DNA of 14,775 bases from NCBI GenBank assembly GCA_050299555.1, contig JBNKWA010000082.1, positions 1 to 14,775 of the forward strand. Direction: 5' to 3'. Below the pieces are notes generated by a model. That model made no database searches. It was not told the origin of the DNA and was given only the letters and a program-made list of their open reading frames with translations. Positions within the stretch are counted from its first letter, which is position 1, and the number at the start of each line of letters is the position of its first letter. Below are positions 1 to 8,590 of the stretch, one piece after another. The DNA is from JBNKWA01 sp050299555. GTDB taxonomy: Bacteria; Pseudomonadota; Alphaproteobacteria; Rhodobacterales; Rhodobacteraceae. The position numbers and the translations under genes are program-made.

Positions 1-181
1 TGTGCAACGGCCCCTTGCCGTGCCAGGACTGCCAGGTGAAATGGTCGAGACCGGTGTACAACTCGCCGGACCAGAGGGGCCCGTGGTCCGCGGCGGGCAA
101 TGGCGCCGGGGCGGCCTCCGCGTTCTGAAATCCGAAGGCGAAGGCATCGATGTCCGGCAGGCTTGTATCAAGGTTGGTCAA
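1..181 (-). CDS. 5' end of an unidentified gene, cut by the window edge
   Basis: The minus strand is open from a TTG at 181 to the window edge, giving about 60 residues. The translation begins (M/L)TNLDTSLPDIDAFAF and later has a Trp/His-rich stretch, GLDHFTWQSWHGKGPL. Third codon positions are strongly GC-rich, as in the neighbouring real genes. A GGGAG sequence lies about 9 nt before the TTG, and I see no in-frame ATG or GTG near it. It follows the SIMPL gene on the same strand after about 125 bp. I do not recognise the family. It could be a chance open frame in GC-rich DNA, but composition and the plausible ribosome site favour a real gene. Confidence 0.5.
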   Translation of the reverse strand, partial: MTNLDTSLPDIDAFAFGFQNAEAAPAPLPAADHGPLWSGELYTGLDHFTWQSWHGKGPLH

Positions 182-244
182 CGTCCGACTCCCACATTGT
201 CCTGGTCCAGGGGCTGGACCGCGACTATTGGCGTCGGAAGTTGC

Positions 245-289
245 AAAAAAGTTGCCGGGCCGGCGCCCGCGCCCGTGGGCCGGGCGCCG
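245..289 (-). terminator. possible terminator after the SIMPL gene
   Basis: On the minus strand, just after the SIMPL stop, CGGCGCCC (282-289) can pair with GGGCGCCG (261-268), an 8-bp GC stem. A run of six T follows (complement of 245-250). The T tract is about 10 nt beyond the stem, farther than in a textbook intrinsic terminator, so the call is tentative. Confidence 0.4.
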
Positions 290-307
290 ATCCGCGCGCG
301 CCTGCGG

Positions 308-1012
308 CTACTCGATCGCCCAGACGATCTGCACCTCGGCGGTGATGTCCAGCTCGCCCTCGGCCACCGGCACGTCGAACGCCGCCTCGGCCCGGGCCAT
401 GTTCATCATCACCGGGCCCGGACGCCCGGTCGCCTGCTCGCTCAGCGACTGCACGTCGCCCAGCCGCACCCCGGCCGCCCCGGCGTAAAGCTTCGCCCTG
501 GCCTGGGCATCGGCGACCGCCGCCTTGCGCGCCGCGTCGGTGGCCGGCCCCGGGTCCTGCAGCCCGAAACTCACGCCGTTGATCTGATTCGCCCCGGCCT
601 GGCCCAGCCGGTCCAGCACCGTGCCCAGCTCGTCCAGCGCCCTGACCCGCACCGTCAGCACGTTGCTGGCGACATAGCCGGCGATCACCGGCGCGTCGCC
701 GTCGTTCTGCCCGGGCCGACCGTATTGCGGATAGAGGCTCAGCGCCCCGGTCTGCATGTCCCGGGCCTCGATGCCGGCCTCGCTCAGAACCCCGAAGATC
801 TTCTGCATCGCCGCCGAATTCTGCCGCAACGCCGCCTCCGCGGTCTCGGCCAGCGTCTGCACGCCGGCGCTGACCGTGGCCATGTCCGGCACCACCGAAA
901 CCCGGCCCTCGCCGTTCACCGTCAGAACCCGTGGCGCTGCGGTCTGGGCGGCGGCGGGCAGACCCAGAAGGCATGTGACGAGCATCACTTTAACGAACGC
1001 CGGCAGTGGCAT
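308..1012 (-). CDS. periplasmic SIMPL-domain (DUF541) protein
   Basis: The product has 234 aa. The N-terminus (MPLPAFVKVMLVTCLLGLPAAAQ) is a signal peptide with likely cleavage near residues 22-23, so the protein should be periplasmic or outer-membrane associated. The mature part begins RVLTVNGEGRVSVVPDMATV, the characteristic SIMPL/DUF541 opening, and continues with the long helix and later segment (ARKAAVADAQARAKLYAGAAG) conserved in the family. The length is normal. SIMPL proteins (BP26/OMP28, YggE) are oligomeric periplasmic proteins linked to stress tolerance, with no established enzymatic reaction. The ATG at 1012 is preceded by GGAG about 9 nt upstream. The gene is divergent from the membrane protein starting at 1199. 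No operon partner is certain, although another minus-strand frame starts about 125 bp downstream. Confidence 0.9.
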   Translation of the reverse strand: MPLPAFVKVMLVTCLLGLPAAAQTAAPRVLTVNGEGRVSVVPDMATVSAGVQTLAETAEAALRQNSAAMQKIFGVLSEAGIEARDMQTGALSLYPQYGRPGQNDGDAPVIAGYVASNVLTVRVRALDELGTVLDRLGQAGANQINGVSFGLQDPGPATDAARKAAVADAQARAKLYAGAAGVRLGDVQSLSEQATGRPGPVMMNMARAEAAFDVPVAEGELDITAEVQIVWAIE

Positions 1013-1108
1013 TTTTTCACGCTCCGCGGTAGGACGGCCTCGGCCGCAATCACAAGCGAGCCATAAAGCCTATTGCGCGTAAGTTGAACCAACTCGCCGC
1101 TGCGCGAC

Positions 1109-1138
1109 GTGACAAACGGGGCCGATGCGCGATATACT
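1109..1138 (+). promoter_or_regulatory. sigma70-type promoter for the 1199-3589 gene
   Basis: GTGACA (1109-1114, 5/6 match to TTGACA) and TATACT (1133-1138, 5/6 match to TATAAT) are separated by 18 bp. Read as TGACAA at 1110-1115, the spacing is 17. Transcription would begin near 1145, leaving a leader of about 55 nt before the ATG at 1199. This argues against translation starting at the upstream in-frame GTG at 1109, which lies inside the -35 element. Confidence 0.6.
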
Positions 1139-1198
1139 GCCATCCGTGTGGTGGCGTTGTTGTGCCGGTTCTCAAGGGCCGAGAGCGTTGATGTATTG

Positions 1199-3589
1199 AT
1201 GCCGGATCTCGAGACACGCTTCGCCCTCGACCTGTCGAAGGACGGGATTTCGCTGTTCCATAACCTCAAGGAGCAGGATTGGCGCCTGAAGCACCGGGCG
1301 CCGATGGTCCTCGGCGTTCTCGGCGAGCAGATGAAAAGCCTGCACAGCGCCGCCAAGTCGCTGGGGATGGAGGGGTCGCGGGTCCAGGTCTGGCTGCCCA
1401 AGGAACAGGTGCTGACCCTCGACGTCGACCTCAGCGCCGACACCGACAGCGGCCGCGAGCAGGCCATCCTCGATGCCTTCGCCGCCGAGACCGGCGAGGA
1501 TCCGGCGACCTTCTTCTATGACGTGGGCGAGACCAAGGCGACCGGCCTCAGCGCCGTCGCGGCGGTGCCGATCGCCACGCTCGAGGAAACCGACGCGTTC
1601 CTGCGCGACAACGGGTTCGCGCCGGTCCTCTACTCAACCCGCACCAAGATCGCCAAGTTCGGCGCCGCGCCGGTCTTCGGCTATTCCGGCGCCACACCGG
1701 TGCGGTCGCCGCGCCCGTCATGGGCGCTGCCCCTGGCCGTCGGCTTCGCCGGGCTCTTGCTGCTGTCCGGCGGCGGCTGGCTGTTCTCGACCCTGATGCG
1801 GGGCGACGACGGCCTCGACCTGCCGGCCGAAATCGCCGAACTCGCCCCCGGCCTGTCGCTGTCGGGCACCGCCATCGAGGCCGCGGTGGGGCCGGTGGCC
1901 GGCCCGCGCGCCGTGCCGCCCGTACCGCCCCGGCCTCTGGGTCGGCTGGCGCAGTCTGCCGATGCGCCGGCGCCGGTGCGGCCGGCCGAAGGAGCGCCGG
2001 TCTTCCGCGTCCTGGTCGCCGCACCTGCCGACGATGCGCCGACCCCCGATGCCGGACCGGCCGCGATTCCCGCCTCGCAGCCGCAGCCGACCCGGGTTGC
2101 GGCGATCATGCCGCTGGCAACCGAGGACCTGCCCGCCGTCGCCAAGGCGGCGCTGACCTCGCCGATCTACATGAAGGCGCCGGTGATCTCGCGGCCCGAC
2201 CCGGGCGCCGGAACCTCCGAGGTGGCCCTGTCAACGGTCACCGACCGCGCCTTCAGGCGCCAGCCGCCGCGGCCGGCGGTTGTCGGAACGCCCGATTCGC
2301 TGGCTCCGCGCTGGCTGGTGCCGCCGCAGATCGCCGCGCTGGCCGAAGCGCCATGGCCGTCCGGGGCCCAGGCGTCGAACGCACCGGTGGCCGCCGGCCC
2401 CTTCGTGCTCGCCAACCTCGGCGGCCCGGGCGAGGTCGTGCCCGCCGCCTTCGCCGCCCGCCCCGCGGCCACCGGCAGCGAATGGCTGGCCGCCGCCCGC
2501 AGCCGCGACTTCTCCAGCAACCGCGAACGGGGCGGCGGTGCGTTGCTGCCCGAGGCCGGCGATCCCGTCGCGGCGGTGACCACCCGGCCCGACCGCCCGG
2601 ACGCCGTCGCCGCGGTTCTCGATGCCGGCCTGGCCACCCGGATCGCGGCCACCGATGCCGACCCGGCGCCACGCCCGGCGGCCGATCTGGTGGGACCGGA
2701 AGTCGACTGGCCGTCCCGGCGCCAGGCGTCGGCCGAGGCGGGGCGCGACGACGCCTTGCTGCCATCCATCGACAACATCCATCTCGCCGCGGCGGTGCCG
2801 CCGAACGGGCTGGGCCAGGCCGCATCGCCGCCCGATGCCGGGTTCGAGCCCGATCAGCCCGCCCCGCCGCCGGCGCCGGCGCCAGCCGTCTCCGCGGCCG
2901 AGCCCGAACCTGCCACCGAGGCCGGACCAGCCACCGAGGCCGAGGCAGAGATCGCAGGCGCCACGCCTGCCGAGGTCGAAGCCGAGGCCGAAGCCGAGAA
3001 CGACGCCGCGGCCAGCGCCGACATCGCGGCCCTGATCGAACAGCTCAACCAGGAAGCCGACGCCGGGGACGGCAACGCCGCCCCCGCCGACATCGCCTCG
3101 ATCGTGCCGCGTTCGCGCCCCGACGGGCTGGTGCCCGAGGCAGAGCAGGGCGAAGCCGGCGCCGAGGCCGAGACCGAGACCGAGGCCGGCCCCAGCGAGT
3201 TCGCGCTCCTGTCGACCACGCCGCCGCGGTCACGCCCGTCCGACCTCGCCCGGCGCCTCGCCGCCGCACCGCCGCCGGCGGCGACCATCGCCCCGCCGGC
3301 CACCGCCGCGCCGCCCGCGGCCGAGCCCCAGCGCCGGCAACTGCCCACCGCCGCCTCGGTGCAGCAGGCCGCGACCATCTCCAACGCCATCGACACCCGC
3401 AACCTCGCCCTCATCGGCGTCTATGGCCGCTCGCGCGAGCGCCGAGCCCTGCTGAGGCTGCCGAACGGGCGCTACATCCGCGCCCAGGTGGGCGACACGG
3501 TGCAGGGCTACCAGATTGCGGTGATCGGCAACGACGCCATCCGCATCCGCCGCAACGGCCGCGACCGCATCCTGGTCATCCCGAAATAG
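1199..3589 (+). CDS. single-pass membrane protein with GspL/PilM-like N-terminus and PilP-like C-terminal domain
   Basis: From ATG 1199 the product has 796 aa. Residues 1-165 form an ordered cytoplasmic-looking domain (LETRFALDLSKDGISLF, later VQVWLPKEQVLTLDVDL), vaguely like the actin-fold part of GspL/PilM. A single transmembrane helix follows at about 174-197 (SWALPLAVGFAGLLLLSGGG). Residues 200-730 are a long Ala/Pro/Glu-rich, probably disordered linker with EAEAEAE runs and two related PRSRPxxL motifs. The last 60 or so residues (LALIGVYGRSRERRALLRLP, then YIRAQVGDTVQGYQIAVIG) resemble the small beta domain of PilP/GspC, which in type II secretion and type IV pili binds the secretin. I infer an inner-membrane anchor with a periplasmic partner-binding tip. 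No other secretion or pilus gene is nearby. The in-frame GTG at 1109 is rejected because it falls in the promoter. Confidence 0.75.
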   Translation: MPDLETRFALDLSKDGISLFHNLKEQDWRLKHRAPMVLGVLGEQMKSLHSAAKSLGMEGSRVQVWLPKEQVLTLDVDLSADTDSGREQAILDAFAAETGEDPATFFYDVGETKATGLSAVAAVPIATLEETDAFLRDNGFAPVLYSTRTKIAKFGAAPVFGYSGATPVRSPRPSWALPLAVGFAGLLLLSGGGWLFSTLMRGDDGLDLPAEIAELAPGLSLSGTAIEAAVGPVAGPRAVPPVPPRPLGRLAQSADAPAPVRPAEGAPVFRVLVAAPADDAPTPDAGPAAIPASQPQPTRVAAIMPLATEDLPAVAKAALTSPIYMKAPVISRPDPGAGTSEVALSTVTDRAFRRQPPRPAVVGTPDSLAPRWLVPPQIAALAEAPWPSGAQASNAPVAAGPFVLANLGGPGEVVPAAFAARPAATGSEWLAAARSRDFSSNRERGGGALLPEAGDPVAAVTTRPDRPDAVAAVLDAGLATRIAATDADPAPRPAADLVGPEVDWPSRRQASAEAGRDDALLPSIDNIHLAAAVPPNGLGQAASPPDAGFEPDQPAPPPAPAPAVSAAEPEPATEAGPATEAEAEIAGATPAEVEAEAEAENDAAASADIAALIEQLNQEADAGDGNAAPADIASIVPRSRPDGLVPEAEQGEAGAEAETETEAGPSEFALLSTTPPRSRPSDLARRLAAAPPPAATIAPPATAAPPAAEPQRRQLPTAASVQQAATISNAIDTRNLALIGVYGRSRERRALLRLPNGRYIRAQVGDTVQGYQIAVIGNDAIRIRRNGRDRILVIPK

Positions 3590-3685
3590 CCGCAGGCACG
3601 GGCCTCGCCACCAGCCCGGCTGTGGCGTGGCATCCGCCGGCCCGGGTCACATCAGGTCGGATGTCAGGATCACCGTCCAGATCAC

Positions 3686-3715
3686 TGGCCTGTAACGATA
3701 TTTCCATTCAGGCCA
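3686..3715. terminator. possible bidirectional terminator hairpin between convergent genes
   Basis: TGGCCTG (3686-3692) and CAGGCCA (3709-3715) form a perfect 7-bp inverted repeat with a 16-nt AT-rich loop, between the stop at 3589 and the convergent stop at 3720. A second small hairpin, CGCCAC/GTGGCG, lies at 3606-3627. Neither has a good T tract, so terminator function is only suggested by position. Confidence 0.3.
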
Positions 3716-3719
3716 AGGG

Positions 3720-5356
3720 TCAGGCCGAGGCGCTTCTGGCCTTGCCGGCCCGCCACGCCGCCCAGGCCTCGGGCGTATCGAGATCGACCAGCACGCTGTC
3801 GTCATCGAAGGTGACGTCGGCCACATGCTCGCGCGCCGCCGCCACCACCGCCCGGGCGCCCTCGTCGCCGGCAAGCCCGGCCAGGCTTTCGAAGAAGCGC
3901 CGGCCGAACAGCACCGGATGGCCCGGCTTGCCGCCGCTCGAGCAGGCGCGCACGATCTCCCGCCCCTCCTCGGGCTCGAAGGCTGCCAGCAGCCGGTTGA
4001 CGTGGGCCGGCCCCACCTCGGGCATGTCGGCAAAGGCCAGCACCGCCGCCTCCGCCGTCTCGGGCAGCGCCCGGATGCCGGCACGGATCGAGGCGGCCAT
4101 GCCCTCGCCCGCATCCGCCGCCTCGACGATCCCGATGCCGGTCCCGTCCAGCGCCGTCCGCCGCGCCGCCTGACCGGGGCCGAGCACGACGATGACCGCA
4201 TCGGCGTCGCTGGCCCGCATCGCCATGGCCGCGTGGCGGATCAGCGGCACGCCGCCCGCCACCGGCTGCAACAGCTTGTCCTCGCCCCGCATGCGCCGCG
4301 CGGCACCCGCCGCCAGCAGGATAACCACCCGGCGCGGCCCTCGCGGCGGCGCCTTGCCGAAGGCACGCGGCTGCGGCCGGGTCGGGATCTCCTTCAGGAG
4401 CCCGCCCACCCCCATGGCGGCGATGTCGTCGCCGGTCACCGCCAGCCCGCAGGCCACCCGCTCCAGCACCCAGTCGACGCCGTTCATCGCCGGCGAGCGG
4501 GCGCAGCCCGGCAGGCCGATCACCGGCCGGCCGCCGAGATCGCCGATGAACAGCAGGTTCCCCGGATCAACCGGCATCCCGAAGCGGGTCAGCCGCCCGC
4601 CCGCCGCCACCAGCCCGGCCGGGCAGACATCACCGGCATCCGAGGTGGCGGAGGCACCCAGCACCAGCACCATGTCGCCGCGCGCCCGCCCCAGCGCCGC
4701 GGCCACCGCCCCGGCAGCGTGCGGCACCGTCTCGCACCCCGCCAGCCGCAGCCCGAGCCCCGCCAGCCGGCCCTCCACCGCCTGCCGGCCCTTGTCCAGC
4801 AGCCTCGGCGCGAAACCCGGCGTCGCGGTCAGGATCAGCCCCGCCTCGGCCAGCGCCACCGGGCTCAGCGCCAGCGCTACCGTCCCCGCCGCCGCAGCCA
4901 CCGCGCGCTCCACCAGCGCGCCCGGAACGAAATACGGGATCACCTTGACCGTCGCCACCATGTCGCCGGGCGCCACCCGCTGCCAGTCGGGCAGCGTCGC
5001 CACCGTCAGCGCCGGGCCCAGCCGGTTCACCGCCTCGATGGCGGCCCGGTCCACGCGCACCACCCCCGCCGCCTCGGCGAAGACGTTGACCCGCCCGGTG
5101 AACGGCGCCGCCACCCGCAGATGCACACGGCCCGGATCGGGCACCAGCGCCGCCGCCAGCCGCGCCGCCGCCGCGTCCTCGCCGACATCGCCCTCCCCGG
5201 CCCGCGCCACCGTCACCGCTTCGATGCCGGCCGCCGCCAGCCGCGCCAGCTCCGCCTCGCCCAGCACCGTGCCCTTGGCCAGCTTGCGCCCACCGGCGAC
5301 GACGGAATGCGCCAGGGTCGCGCCCAGCGCCTCGGCCGGTGGCAGGGCGCCGAAGA

Positions 5357-5360
<4 letters not shown>
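3720..5360 (-). CDS. molybdopterin-binding / MobA-like nucleotidyltransferase fusion protein
   Basis: The product has 546 aa in two domains. Residues 1-310 are a MoeA/MogA-type molybdopterin-binding (MoCF) domain, with a signature near 235-250 (GASATSDAGDVCPAGL) and GLPGCARSPAMNGVDW at 282-297. Residues 343-546 are a MobA/MocA-like NTP transferase: LLAAGAARRMRGEDKLL (348-364) is the nucleotide-binding loop, LAFADMP (441-447) carries the metal-binding Asp445, and GHPVLF (480-485) and VDLDTPEAW (525-533) close the domain. Such fusions attach CMP or GMP to molybdopterin; Mo-hydroxylases of the xanthine/CO dehydrogenase class usually need the cytosine form, but the nucleotide cannot be read from sequence. 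The start is a GTG at 5360 whose GTGA overlaps the xdhC stop, indicating translational coupling. It is the last gene of the minus-strand pair. The cell location is cytoplasmic. Confidence 0.9.
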
Positions 5361-6394
<1,034 letters not shown>

Positions 6395-6719
6395 CGCGTT
6401 CCCCTCCCAACCGGTTCGCCCGCCCGGTCAATATAGTGAACCCGCGCCGCCAGCGCATCCCGCCTGTGACGGCCCTCGGCCGAGCCCCGCCCGAGCCCGT
6501 CGCACACGCCACCACGACCCGTAGGATGGGCTATCAACCCATCGCCGGGCGCCAGCCCCTTGCGCCACCACGAAATGCGATGCTGCAACTGAGAATAGGC
6601 TTGCCCAGAGCAACCAGGTAGGGCTATGACCGCTAACACGCCGCAATTAGAAGACCAACAAAAACAACTAAATATTGATCTCATATTCTAGTAACTCTCA
6701 GATCAAAGGACGCCAAGCC
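6395..6719. other. non-coding junction between xdhC and the AT-rich ATPase gene
   Basis: This 325-bp stretch separates divergent genes. The left two thirds are GC-rich like the chromosome. From about 6620 the DNA becomes abruptly AT-rich and stays so through the following gene, which marks the left edge of a probable insertion. I see no duplicated target site, integrase, tRNA or terminal repeat. A candidate -10 (TATTCT, 6684-6689) precedes the ATPase gene, but no convincing -35 was found. AAGGA at 6706-6710 sits 9 nt before ATG 6720. Confidence 0.6.
6525..6543. repeat. small palindromic element (GATGGG..CCCATC)
   Basis: GTAGGATGGG followed by CTATCAA and CCCATC gives a perfect 6-bp inverted repeat (6525-6530 with 6538-6543) and a 7-nt loop. 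The wording resembles the widespread intergenic GTAGGATGGGTT..AACCCATC family of short palindromes. Only one copy is visible here, so membership of a dispersed family is inferred. Confidence 0.4.
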
Positions 6720-8168
6720 ATGATTACATTACGAAACTTTCAGACATTTGGTGAAATTGCTGCCGAAAATGACCCCGTATTAGACTACTTTTTGTCGACA
6801 AGCGCAGTCACCAAGATTCTAGGCGGCAAAATTTTACTTGTACTAGGCAGAAAGGGAAGCGGAAAAACAGCACTTGTAAAACACTTTACCGAGACCAGGC
6901 CGAAAACTCATGGAAGGCCACTTTCCCTAAGAAATTACCCTTGGACGGCACACGCCGCGCTGGTCGATAAGGGAGCTTCGGAAACCGAAGCATATGTGGC
7001 TTCATGGCGGCTTCTCATTGTAATCAGACTCGCGAGCATGGTTGTAGAACTTGGGTCAGCTTCAACAACAGATACCATTACCGGCCTAAAAAAATTTCTT
7101 GTCGAGAATTTTGATACTACAAAGCCAGAAACAAGGTCTATCTTATCGCGGCAACGGCTAAAGGCAGTTGGGTTGACAATTGGCCCTCAAGTAGCTGGCA
7201 TCTCTATCGGATCTATTACTTTTGGAGACCCGTCACGTGAAAACGTACTAGGACTAGAGCTCAATAGCCTGGCAAGCTCTTTACTATCTGACGTCAGCAC
7301 GGCGATAGCTGAATTACAAATTGATAATCTTTTTCTTCATTTTGATGAGCTGGACCAAGGCCTTGATCGTCTAGATGAAACCAAGAAGCGGATGTTAGTT
7401 GGCCTTATTTTAGCCGCTCGGGAAATTCAACACTCAGATGCTTTAAGGGCGAATATTACCCCCATAGTATACTTACGCACCGACATATGGGAGCAAGTAT
7501 CTTTCTCTGATAAGAACAAGATAACAAGAAGCTCTACTATTCGTTTGATCTGGAGCGAATCGACCCTAAAGGATCTAGTTGAATCTAGACTTAGATCAAA
7601 GCTCGGAGAAAGTGTTTTGTGGGGAGACGTTGAAGACGGTGCGAAGATGAGAGGATCCCAGGAAAAGTTTCTTCATATGCTGGCTCGTACACTATTACGA
7701 CCACGGGACGTAATTCAATTCTTAAACGAAGCCCTAGCCACCGCCAAGAAACGAAACGACGACCCATTGGTTTTTGTCAACGATGACTTCAACGGATGTA
7801 GGGCCGAATATTCTGACTATCTGAAAGCCGAGCTTGACGATGAAATATCTCCTCACTGGGCGGAGTGGTATGATGGGCTTAAGGCATGCTCAAGAACTCG
7901 GACAATCACATTTCAGAAGGAAGATTTCGTTAAGAACTACAGAGACACCAAGTCTAAGAGTAACTCTCTCAGTGCCGAGGAGGCGCTGGAGCAGCTATAT
8001 CGTTTTTCCGTTGTCGGTTACCTTAGGCCTTCTGGTGGTGGTGGATCAACTTGGGCCTTCCATTACGCCGACGAAAGCGCCGGTTGGGATGCAACGGCTT
8101 CTCGACTGAAGGTCCATACTGGCCTGAAAGAGCACGCAAAGCTCAAAGAAGAGAGGCTCCCAGGGTAG
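6720..8168 (+). CDS. Sll1717-type P-loop ATPase, probably acquired
   Basis: From ATG 6720 the product has 482 aa. The N-terminus reads ENDPVLDYFLSTSAVTKILG followed directly by Walker A GRKGSGKT (43-50), the arrangement typical of the Sll1717 group of stand-alone STAND-like/AAA ATPases. Walker B is LFLHFDELD (204-212). A sensor-like strand, PIVYLRTDIW, lies at 248-257, and LLRPRDVIQFLNEAL marks the following helical region. The C-terminus (ALEQLYRFSVVGYLRP..) looks like a winged-helix fold. There is no signal peptide or membrane segment. The start is chosen over an upstream in-frame TTG at 6675 because AAGGA lies 9 nt before the ATG. The gene is far richer in A/T and AT-ending codons than its neighbours, faces away from them and has no partner, indicating horizontal transfer. 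The biological role is unknown; a phage-defence or stress role is speculation based on context. Confidence 0.8.
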   Translation: MITLRNFQTFGEIAAENDPVLDYFLSTSAVTKILGGKILLVLGRKGSGKTALVKHFTETRPKTHGRPLSLRNYPWTAHAALVDKGASETEAYVASWRLLIVIRLASMVVELGSASTTDTITGLKKFLVENFDTTKPETRSILSRQRLKAVGLTIGPQVAGISIGSITFGDPSRENVLGLELNSLASSLLSDVSTAIAELQIDNLFLHFDELDQGLDRLDETKKRMLVGLILAAREIQHSDALRANITPIVYLRTDIWEQVSFSDKNKITRSSTIRLIWSESTLKDLVESRLRSKLGESVLWGDVEDGAKMRGSQEKFLHMLARTLLRPRDVIQFLNEALATAKKRNDDPLVFVNDDFNGCRAEYSDYLKAELDDEISPHWAEWYDGLKACSRTRTITFQKEDFVKNYRDTKSKSNSLSAEEALEQLYRFSVVGYLRPSGGGGSTWAFHYADESAGWDATASRLKVHTGLKEHAKLKEERLPG

Positions 8169-8394
8169 TTCCTCACCGCGACTGCCCGTCACATTCTTTT
8201 CCTCCTGACGGGCAACGATGGCCCGGATCGAGCGCATCGGTCGCCATCGCCTTCCGGACCTATCGCGATAGCGGCTTGAATCTGACGCAAGGATGCGCAC
8301 GCGACAATCCGGGGCGCGATGGGGTGAAGCGGTGCCGATTTCCGGCTCCTGTCCCAAAGGTCACCTCGGCGCCAATCCGGCCCCGTCCGCAGGT
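8169..8394. other. non-coding gap after the ATPase gene, with one hairpin
   Basis: Composition returns to GC-rich immediately after the ATPase stop. GCCCGTCA (8184-8191) and TGACGGGC (8206-8213) form a perfect 8-bp stem with a 14-nt pyrimidine-rich loop, 15 bp after the stop. It may end ATPase transcription, although no T run follows. I see no convincing gene in the rest. A minus-strand open frame at 8046-8357 overlaps the ATPase C-terminus and shows no recognisable motif. Confidence 0.45.
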
Positions 8395-8587
8395 GTCCCC
8401 ACCGCCGTTAACACTTTTACCGTTTAAATTCAATGACTTGATATGGCGTCCCCATGGGGACGCCTTCAACGCCCCTCAGGGGCCGCGACAGCCGCCGGCG
8501 GACGTTCCCGGGACCGTCCCCACGGGATTTCCCACGATTCCAGCAGCTTGCCCCCCCGTCCCCATGGGGACGCCTGGTCCGGGCCCC
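8395..8587 (+). repeat. 193-bp interspersed repeat, copy 1
   Basis: The element starts with GTCCCCACC (8395) and ends with GGTCCGGGCCCC (8576-8587). It contains GTTAACACTTTTA (8407-8419), TTCAATGACTTGA (8429-8441), the perfect 20-bp palindrome GGCGTCCCCATGGGGACGCC (8445-8464), a GTCCCCAC box (8516-8523) and a second palindrome GTCCCCATGGGGAC (8558-8571). A decayed box, GTTCCCGG, occupies 8504-8511. An inverted copy with the same internal spacing lies at 11674-11865. The sequence between boxes has diverged, so the boxes appear selected or structurally required. On the coxE strand it begins 3 nt after that gene's stop codon. No open frame of note is inside. Its nature (MITE-like, protein-binding array or structured RNA 3' end) is not known. 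Confidence 0.85.
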
Positions 8588-8590
8588 AAG

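Noticed and set aside
2..1066. 354-codon plus-strand open frame
   Set aside because: Antisense shadow of the SIMPL gene; Arg/His/Pro-rich composition with no domain pattern.
1720..4173. 817-codon plus-strand open frame overlapping the 1199-3589 gene
   Set aside because: Out-of-frame reading of GC-rich DNA giving an Arg/Gly/Pro-rich product; it spans two real genes on opposite strands.
6675..6719. TTG start giving a 15-residue longer ATPase
   Set aside because: The ATG at 6720 has AAGGA at good spacing; the extension is not part of the family's usual N-terminus.
8046..8357. 103-codon minus-strand open frame after the ATPase gene
   Set aside because: No recognisable motif or ribosome site; half of it is antisense to the ATPase C-terminus.
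8395..8587. CRISPR-like array of GTCCCCAC boxes
   Set aside because: Boxes are only 8-14 bp, change orientation, and have unequal spacing (11-53 bp); no cas genes are present.
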